NCBI GenBank assembly: GCA_025800305.1 | Contig: JAOXRY010000417.1 | Location: forward strand, 1 to 18,630 | Length of the DNA stretch: 18,630 bases | Reading direction: 5' to 3' | Source: Campylobacterales bacterium | GTDB lineage: Bacteria; Campylobacterota; Campylobacteria; Campylobacterales; SZUA-545 | Shown here: piece after piece, positions 13,456-18,630 of the stretch | How the letters are laid out: every line of letters starts with the position of its first letter | How positions within the stretch are numbered: the stretch's first letter is position 1 | The notes under the pieces: model-generated | The model's database searches: none | Told to the model about the DNA's origin: nothing | The model's input: the letters and a program-made list of their open reading frames with translations, nothing else | Made by a program: the position numbers and the translations under genes

Positions 13456-15306
13456 ATGTCTATAAAACAGAAAATACTTTCTCGTATCACAGCTATGTTT
13501 ATTGTAGCTACTGTTATGATTATTCTAATTGTTTCTCTCAACTTTAGAGAGTATGGTGTTAATTCTGCAACTGAAAAAGCAGAAGTAATGGCAGAACTTG
13601 TCAAAACAGGTTTAACCTCACATATGGTTAATGGAACCATGGATCAAAGAGACTTTTTTATCGATGGGATATCAAATCTTCGTGATGTTGAAGATTTATG
13701 GGTCATTAGAGGAGAAAATGTTGTAAAACAATATGGACCTCCAAGAGAGATGGAAAAGCCAAGAGATAAAGTTGACGAAGCTGTTCTTTTAACTGGTAAA
13801 GAGCAAGTTGTTTTTGAAGAAGAAGCAAGTAGAGTGAAATTAAGAGTGTCCATTCCTTATAATGTGACAACAAAAGATCGAGTGAAGTGCATTACCTGTC
13901 ACAATGCTAAAGTTGGAGAAACTTTAGGTGCAGTTAGTATGGTTTTTGATATCTCCAACGTAAGAAGCCACGGTGTTTCTACCATTATAAATATATTAGT
14001 AACATCTTTAGTAGCTATTTTAATCGTATTACTTGTAACAAATGGTATTTTAAATCCTTACTTGGAATTATTTGAAGGACTAAAAAACAGTCTAAGACGT
14101 GCTAGTAAAGGTGACTTTGGTGGTGCTATTAATACCAGTTTAACTGATGAAGCAGGTGATATGGTGGCGTCATATGATAGCTTTTTGGAGAAACTGAATA
14201 ATATTTTCGGTGAAATTGACAGAAAACTAAGAGTTTTTGTAGCTAACGTAGAAAAAAGAGATGATCCATTACAAGAGTCAATTGATATAGTAAGTCAGTT
14301 ATCTGAAATTTATAATTTTAAAAGAGCGATTGAACAAGATGTTACAAAAGAAGATATTTATCAAAGATTAGCAGAGATCTTAAAAGTAAGAGGTGGATTT
14401 ATAAACTTTACTTTTAGTGAAATAGACCAAACAGGTAATGAGTTGCAAGTGGTATTCCAAGAGGGGAAAGAATACCATTGTAAAGATATTATTTGTAGCG
14501 ATGCTAATAAGTGTAGAGCTAAAAGAGTTGGAAAAGATGTTATTTCTACAGACTTTCCTCATTTATGCCCTTCTTTCGAAAGTCAGGAAAAAGAGCACTT
14601 ATGCATTCCTATTAATATTGGTGGAAATGTTGGGCTAGTTATCAATGCTGTATTTGAGTCAAAAGAAGAGTTAGAGGAAAAAAGAAAATTTATTCATTTT
14701 ATTGAAAACTTTGCCAATGAAGCTTCTCCTGTAATAGAGTCAAAAAGACTAATGAAAATTCTTAGAGACAGTAGCTTAAAAGATGCGTTAACTGGGCTTT
14801 ACAATAGAAGATTTTTAGATGAGTATGTTGAAAAATTAGCTCCACAAGCTATTCGACATAAACACAACGTTGGTATCCTAATGATTGACATGGACTACTT
14901 TAAAAAAGTAAATGATAATTATGGACATGACATTGGAGATCTTGTATTAAAAGAGCTGTCTTTTATTTTAAGAGAGGGTGTAAGAGAATCAGATCTAGTT
15001 GTTAGATATGGTGGAGAAGAGTTTATTATTATTCTTAATAATATTGATAGTGAAGATAATATGATTGCAGTTGCTGAAAAGCTCAGAATTGCTGTAGAAG
15101 ATAAGATTATTAATATCGGCAATGAAAAGACACTTAAAAAGACAATTAGTTTAGGTGCGTCTTATTTCCCTAAGGATACGACTTCAATCTGGGAAGCGAT
15201 TAAATTTGCTGATGTTGCACTCTATCAAGCAAAGCATACAGGTAGGAATAAAGTTGTAAGATTTACACCAGATTTATGGACTGGTGAAAGTTTCAACGCA
15301 GTATAG
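13456..15306 (+). CDS. Diguanylate cyclase with periplasmic c-type heme domain and cysteine-rich GAF-like domain
   Basis: Membrane-bound c-di-GMP synthase of 616 residues. TM1 is at about 12-29; the periplasmic domain at 30-174 has CITCH (Cys145, Cys148, His149), a c-type heme motif followed by GETLGAVSM; TM2 is at 175-196 and a HAMP-like linker at about 197-250. A GAF-like cytoplasmic region (about 275-425) holds five cysteines (342, 347, 353, 371, 383). The GGDEF domain (440-605) has an active GGEEF site (519-523) and an RESD inhibitory site (510-513) five residues before it, so product inhibition is expected. No EAL domain. The periplasmic part resembles that of the MCP at 3491-5089. Output is c-di-GMP, controlling attachment or motility (inference). 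The next MCP gene starts 68 nt downstream. Confidence 0.92.
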   Translation: MSIKQKILSRITAMFIVATVMIILIVSLNFREYGVNSATEKAEVMAELVKTGLTSHMVNGTMDQRDFFIDGISNLRDVEDLWVIRGENVVKQYGPPREMEKPRDKVDEAVLLTGKEQVVFEEEASRVKLRVSIPYNVTTKDRVKCITCHNAKVGETLGAVSMVFDISNVRSHGVSTIINILVTSLVAILIVLLVTNGILNPYLELFEGLKNSLRRASKGDFGGAINTSLTDEAGDMVASYDSFLEKLNNIFGEIDRKLRVFVANVEKRDDPLQESIDIVSQLSEIYNFKRAIEQDVTKEDIYQRLAEILKVRGGFINFTFSEIDQTGNELQVVFQEGKEYHCKDIICSDANKCRAKRVGKDVISTDFPHLCPSFESQEKEHLCIPINIGGNVGLVINAVFESKEELEEKRKFIHFIENFANEASPVIESKRLMKILRDSSLKDALTGLYNRRFLDEYVEKLAPQAIRHKHNVGILMIDMDYFKKVNDNYGHDIGDLVLKELSFILREGVRESDLVVRYGGEEFIIILNNIDSEDNMIAVAEKLRIAVEDKIINIGNEKTLKKTISLGASYFPKDTTSIWEAIKFADVALYQAKHTGRNKVVRFTPDLWTGESFNAV

Positions 15307-15334
15307 AAATATCTCATTTTTAGAGGAATAAATT

Positions 15335-15364
15335 TTGCTCTTTAGTGTTGTTTATCAACACTAA
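15335..15364 (+). CDS. Possible 9-codon leader peptide upstream of the second MCP
   Basis: AGAGGA (15322-15327) is followed after 7 nt by TTG and the short frame MLFSVVYQH, ending in TAA at 15362-15364, which overlaps the AAAGGG ribosome binding site of the MCP. The frame runs through the whole hairpin that hides that site. Translation of the leader would open the hairpin. No other evidence that it is made. Confidence 0.3.
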   Translation: MLFSVVYQH

Positions 15365-15368
15365 AGGG
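15338..15368 (+). promoter_or_regulatory. Hairpin sequestering the MCP ribosome binding site
   Basis: CTCTTTAGTGTTG (15338-15350) and CAACACTAAAGGG (15356-15368) pair over 13 bp, with one G-T pair and a TTTAT loop. The AAAGGG Shine-Dalgarno for the TTG start at 15375 lies fully in the right arm. No T-run follows, so a terminator is unlikely. Confidence 0.55.
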
Positions 15369-15374
15369 TCAAAT

Positions 15375-17381
15375 TTGAATAAAATAACAAAAGTTTTACT
15401 ACTTTTATCTCTCTTTTTCATAATCCAAAATACAATAGTTGGTTTTCTAACATTAAAAGAAGAAAAACAAACAACACAAAAAGTCGATTTACCAATTGAA
15501 AAAATCAGTGAAATTTCACAAAGAAATAGTCAAATCATTGAAAATGCACAGAAAGAAATTAGATCTTTAGAAACAGAAAAAGAGTTAAATTTTTCAGTAG
15601 ATTCAGAAAAATGGATGAATTCCTCTTTAAAAATGCTGATAGCAATTTCAAAGTTTGAAAAAACTATTGAAAATAGATTATGTGGAATCCAAGGGAATTG
15701 TCAGACCAAATCTATTGTAAATCTTGATAGAAATTTTGGATACCTTATTCATAACTTACAAATGGAAACACTATTTAAGATCAAAGGTGATGAGAAAAAA
15801 GTATCTAAACAAAAAAAGAGGACAGATAATGCAATAAGAAATGCACTCAAATCCCAAAAAGGTTGTAAAGAAGCTAGAGTTCACAAAGAGTTTAAAGATG
15901 GAATGAATAAAACTATTTCACTAGTTAAAAAATTTTCAAAAGATAGAAATAATATTTCTTACTATAATAAGATTTCTAATCAAGCTCTCTTAACTATATC
16001 AGAATCTGTTAAATTAATGCCTACAACTGATTATCTACGGGCTACAAATACCCTTTCAAACATACTTTTTGCAAAAGAGGAGATTTTTAATCAAACCAAG
16101 TTGGTTTATCAAGTACTAAAGACAAAAAAATTAACTAGTGAAATAAAAAAGCAGTTAATAGAAAAAGAAAAAAGTATTGAACAATATATAAAAGTAGCAA
16201 TGTCTACTGCTAACTATTCTATAAAAAGGGACTTTAAATATATAGTAAAAGAAGATCCTTTATTGAAAAGTAGTGTAAATGAAATAATAAATAAAGAATT
16301 ACCTAAAGCTGTTGATTTATCTAAAGTAAAAGCTTCATTGGATAGTGTTGGTAAAAGTCAAGAAGAATATAAAGAGATTTTTTTAAATGTCAAACCTATT
16401 GTAATAGCTGGTCAGGATAAAAACTGGAAAGGCTTTATTACCTATCTAGTAGTTAGCTTAGTTATTCTTGTTGTATTAATGATTATTATTTCTAACCTGT
16501 TTAAGAGCTCTAAAAATAAAGAAAAAGAAAATGAAGTCAACTTAAAGTCTCAAGAGGAGATTCAAACGTTAAGATTTACAACTGAGGAGTTTGTTTCCGT
16601 AGAAAATACAATTTCTTCTATTGGAAAAAGTATAGAAATTTCTAAAAATGAACTGGCAGAAATGGTAGAAACTGCTAAATCTAATATGGGTGATAATAGT
16701 AGTTTAATAAATAATTCTTCTTTAATTACAGGAAAAATAAAAGATGAAGTAGAAGATGTCAATGAAAATATAGTCGATGTTCAAGAGCTTTTAGGAGATC
16801 TTATTGGAAAAGTTCACTCCTCTTCAGAAGTTGAAATTGAACTATCCGAAAAACTATCAACTCTAAGTAGTGATGCAGAACAAGTAAAAGACATTTTAAG
16901 TATGATTTCAGATATAGCAGACCAGACCAATCTATTGGCTTTAAATGCTGCCATTGAAGCAAATAGAGCAGGAGAACATGGACGAGGATTTGCAGTTGTT
17001 GCTGATGAAGTAAGAAAGTTAGCAGAGAGAACCCAACGAAGTCTAAGTGAGATTAATGCAACTATAAATGTTATAGTTCAATCAATAGTAGATGCAAGTG
17101 GTCAGATGTCTGAAAACTCAGCTTCCATTGAGCAACTATTAGAGGATTCAAAAGTTGTTGAAGAAAAAATAGGAACTACATCTGTAGCAATGGATAAAAT
17201 TTTATCTATGACTTCAATCTCTGATAATCAATCCAGCGAAGTAGAAGAGAAGTTAAAGGGTTGTACTACACTTTTAGAAGACGTATATAAAAAAGTATCA
17301 GAGGACTTTCAAACCGAAGAGCCAATTAAAAATTCAGCTATAAAACTAAATAAAGCAGTGAATAAACTTAAAAAAATTTAA
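15375..17381 (+). CDS. Methyl-accepting chemotaxis protein with divergent NIT-like sensor domain
   Basis: Chemoreceptor of 668 residues from TTG at 15375, chosen because AAAGGG lies 6 nt upstream; a GTG at 15345 lies inside a hairpin and has no ribosome binding site. TM1 is at about 5-26, a large helical periplasmic domain at 27-352, TM2 at 354-376. The periplasmic part resembles the NIT (nitrate/nitrite sensing) family: LIHNLQMET (124-132), KKRTDNAIRNAL (148-159) and FAKEEIFNQ (232-240) match its helix patterns. The arginines usual in the first and last motifs (QxER, ERA) read QMET and QTK, so the ligand may differ. No HAMP is apparent. The signalling tip (DIADQTNLLALNAAIEANR to ADEVRKLAERTQRS, about 513-556) is nearly identical to that of the other MCP here. 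The stop overlaps the Nudix start (TAATG). Confidence 0.9.
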   Translation: MNKITKVLLLLSLFFIIQNTIVGFLTLKEEKQTTQKVDLPIEKISEISQRNSQIIENAQKEIRSLETEKELNFSVDSEKWMNSSLKMLIAISKFEKTIENRLCGIQGNCQTKSIVNLDRNFGYLIHNLQMETLFKIKGDEKKVSKQKKRTDNAIRNALKSQKGCKEARVHKEFKDGMNKTISLVKKFSKDRNNISYYNKISNQALLTISESVKLMPTTDYLRATNTLSNILFAKEEIFNQTKLVYQVLKTKKLTSEIKKQLIEKEKSIEQYIKVAMSTANYSIKRDFKYIVKEDPLLKSSVNEIINKELPKAVDLSKVKASLDSVGKSQEEYKEIFLNVKPIVIAGQDKNWKGFITYLVVSLVILVVLMIIISNLFKSSKNKEKENEVNLKSQEEIQTLRFTTEEFVSVENTISSIGKSIEISKNELAEMVETAKSNMGDNSSLINNSSLITGKIKDEVEDVNENIVDVQELLGDLIGKVHSSSEVEIELSEKLSTLSSDAEQVKDILSMISDIADQTNLLALNAAIEANRAGEHGRGFAVVADEVRKLAERTQRSLSEINATINVIVQSIVDASGQMSENSASIEQLLEDSKVVEEKIGTTSVAMDKILSMTSISDNQSSEVEEKLKGCTTLLEDVYKKVSEDFQTEEPIKNSAIKLNKAVNKLKKI

Positions 17382-17803
17382 TGTTTTCACCTAAAACCCC
17401 TCATTTAACAACAGATGGTATTGTAGAAATTTACAATCATGAAAGTAAACTTGAGGGAATAGTTCTTATCCAGAGAAAAAATACCCCTTTAGGTCTTGCT
17501 ATTCCTGGTGGATTTATTGATGTAGGAGAAACAGTGGAAAGTGCTGTTATAAGAGAGATGAAAGAAGAAATTTCTTTGAATATAGAGATTAGTTCACTTC
17601 TAGGAGTCTACTCAGATCCAAAAAGAGATCCAAGGTTTCACACGGTTTCAGTTGTCTACGTATGCAAAGCTTATGGATTACCAGTTGGTAGAGATGATGC
17701 AAAAGAGGCTAAAATTTATAAGATAAGTGATATACCTTTAGAAGAACTGGCATTTGATCATAAAAAAATCATAGAAGATTATTTAGTTACAAAAGAGCTA
17801 TGA
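17381..17803 (+). CDS. Nudix hydrolase, ADP-ribose pyrophosphatase-like
   Basis: Cytoplasmic Nudix hydrolase of 140 residues. The Nudix box is GGFIDVGETVESAVIREMKEE, with the metal-binding REMKEE intact; the glycine after EE is Ser (EEISL). LGVYSDPKRDPRFHTVSVVY following the box is characteristic of ADP-ribose pyrophosphatases, so ADP-ribose is the likeliest substrate; other nucleoside diphosphate derivatives are possible. The start overlaps the MCP stop by 1 nt, and the stop overlaps the next gene by 4 nt (ATGA), so the three genes are translationally linked. Confidence 0.9.
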   Translation: MFSPKTPHLTTDGIVEIYNHESKLEGIVLIQRKNTPLGLAIPGGFIDVGETVESAVIREMKEEISLNIEISSLLGVYSDPKRDPRFHTVSVVYVCKAYGLPVGRDDAKEAKIYKISDIPLEELAFDHKKIIEDYLVTKEL

Positions 17804-18186
17804 TAATAAAAATAATACTTGGATTTATTGTAATGGCATCTTGTGAAACAGCCAATGGTATTTTTAGAGTTGGATTTTTGTATAAAAAGCTAGGAAGAAA
17901 AAAAGCAAATATAGTTTCATTTTTCATTGGAACTGCGATTGTAACAGTTGTAGGAGTTTTGTTTTACAATTGGATAGAGCCAGAAGATCTGACTGAGGTG
18001 TTTTTTATTGGTTCTTCTTGGATGGCATTAATGATTCTTTTTGATCTATATGTAGGAAAAGTGTTGTTCAAGTTGTCTTGGAAAAAAGTTTTAGAAGATT
18101 TCAATGTATTAAAAGGAAACCTTTTAGCGTTAGGGATGATTTATATTTTTCTTTTACCTATAATTTTGATCCTGTTAGATAAATAG
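17800..18186 (+). CDS. Small uncharacterised integral membrane protein
   Basis: A 128-residue protein with probably four membrane segments (about 3-15, 37-57, 68-88, 107-126). The N-terminal motif ETANGIFRVGFLYKKLG followed by KANIVSFFIGTAIV resembles a widespread family of uncharacterised membrane proteins with an E-x3-G-x2-R pattern; I know no function for it. A glutamate and an arginine in or beside the first segment may be functional. It overlaps the Nudix gene by 4 nt and is the last gene of that unit. Confidence 0.75.
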   Translation: MIIKIILGFIVMASCETANGIFRVGFLYKKLGRKKANIVSFFIGTAIVTVVGVLFYNWIEPEDLTEVFFIGSSWMALMILFDLYVGKVLFKLSWKKVLEDFNVLKGNLLALGMIYIFLLPIILILLDK

Positions 18187-18197
18187 GTTTTGTTTCT

Positions 18198-18222
18198 TAA
18201 TAACAATTCTTTTATTATTTTT
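18198..18222 (+). terminator. Weak AT-only terminator candidate
   Basis: TAATAA (18198-18203) can pair with TTATTA (18212-18217) after an 8-nt loop, followed by TTTTT. The position after the membrane protein gene is right, but the stem is short and all A/T. Confidence 0.25.
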
Positions 18223-18270
18223 AGTGAATAAGTTAAATAACATAAAAAAATCATTATTAAGGAATTTTTT

Positions 18271-18293
18271 TATAATATTTTAAAAATATTATA
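18271..18293. promoter_or_regulatory. Inverted repeat over the -10 box of the lipoprotein gene
   Basis: TATAATATTT-TAA-AAATATTATA is a perfect 10-3-10 inverted repeat. Its first six bases are a perfect -10, and AAAGG of the ribosome binding site begins at its last base. It is a candidate operator that would block both polymerase binding and early transcription. It looks like AT-rich Fur/PerR-type boxes but is not a clear match. Confidence 0.45.
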
Positions 18294-18303
18294 AAGGCAT
18301 ATT

Positions 18304-18630
18304 ATGAAAATATATTCATTGTTAACAGCACTTATTCTTTTTAACATTGGGTTTTATGGTTGTATAGAGGAAAGTGCAGAAAGCACTGATAACAGCAAAG
18401 AACCAATTTGTTCTACCAGTTCTTACACCAGTAGTTGTCAGTTTAGATATTTAGAAGAAATACAAGGAAAAACGTTATCTTTTAAGTATAAATTAGGTTC
18501 AAAATCTTATGTAGATGATATAAAATTAGATAACGAACCAAGGTACTATAATGATATAAACATAAAAGCTTTTCTTGACGGGACAATTATATATGAAGGA
18601 AATACACGTAAAGTACTGTGTTGGTATGCA
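18304..18630 (+). CDS. Putative lipoprotein, partial at the right edge
   Basis: The frame starts with ATG at 18304, 6 nt after AAAGG, and stays open to the window end (109 codons). Residues 1-19 form a signal peptide with one Lys and a hydrophobic core, ending in GFYGC (Cys20). This is an imperfect lipobox (Phe-Tyr-Gly-Cys, without the usual Leu at -3), so lipidation is likely but not sure. The mature part starts with an acidic, Ser-rich linker and has cysteines at about 36 and 45, with a third near residue 106. No family recognised. The 117 nt upstream hold its promoter and inverted repeat. Confidence 0.65.
   Translation, partial: MKIYSLLTALILFNIGFYGCIEESAESTDNSKEPICSTSSYTSSCQFRYLEEIQGKTLSFKYKLGSKSYVDDIKLDNEPRYYNDINIKAFLDGTIIYEGNTRKVLCWYA

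Noticed and set aside
15338..15368. Intrinsic terminator after the diguanylate cyclase gene
   Set aside because: The stem is strong, but no T-run follows it on either strand, and the right arm contains the next gene's ribosome binding site.
15345..15374. GTG at 15345 as the MCP start
   Set aside because: It lies inside the hairpin with the nearest Shine-Dalgarno about 17 nt away; TTG at 15375 has AAAGGG at proper spacing and begins directly before TM1.
15375..16431. Heme binding by the second MCP, given its cysteines
   Set aside because: Cys103 and Cys109 are spaced CGIQGNC and followed by Gln, which is not CXXCH.
1..18630. Mobile elements, CRISPR arrays, phage or toxin-antitoxin genes
   Set aside because: No transposase or integrase pattern, no regularly spaced repeats and no small paired ORFs were seen; the gene content is chromosomal.

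Overview
The window looks like free-living Campylobacterota (Sulfurimonas, Sulfurovum or Arcobacter relatives). This is inferred from low GC, tightly packed and often overlapping genes, a four-subunit pyruvate:ferredoxin oxidoreductase (porCDAB) instead of pyruvate dehydrogenase, and many membrane-anchored redox sensors. No mobile element, CRISPR array, tRNA or rRNA was seen. Eighteen protein genes are supported; the two at the edges are cut by the window.

Left part, minus strand (1-6348). Transcription runs right to left. A HAD-family phosphatase is followed by a superoxide reductase. Next come a methyl-accepting chemotaxis protein (MCP) with a periplasmic CXXCH heme site and, 7 nt downstream, the replication-restart helicase priA. 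After a structured 270-nt gap lie trpG/pabA and, 1 nt beyond it, a polytopic GT-C-like membrane protein that runs off the left edge.

Middle, plus strand (6364-13387). A divergent promoter starts an overlapping set: a hybrid histidine kinase with a PilJ/NarX-like sensor, a free-standing DUF3365 (Tll0287-like) heme protein, and prmC. The porCDAB operon follows and ends in a clear intrinsic terminator.

Right part, plus strand (13416-18630). A diguanylate cyclase with another CXXCH periplasmic domain and a cysteine-rich GAF-like region comes first. It is followed by an MCP with a divergent NIT-type sensor whose ribosome binding site lies inside a strong hairpin. A Nudix hydrolase and a small membrane protein overlap end to end with that MCP. 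A partial putative lipoprotein, with an inverted repeat over its -10, reaches the right edge.

The main theme is redox and electron-acceptor sensing. Three proteins with a periplasmic c-type heme motif feed chemotaxis, probably a phosphorelay, and c-di-GMP. Two further sensors (PilJ/NarX-like and NIT-like) have folds related to known nitrate sensors. Superoxide reductase and the oxygen-sensitive Por enzyme fit an anaerobic or microaerobic life. The most notable points are the split kinase plus separate heme protein, a kinase N-terminus that seems to need a non-standard AUA start, and a hairpin with a 9-codon leader ORF before the second MCP.
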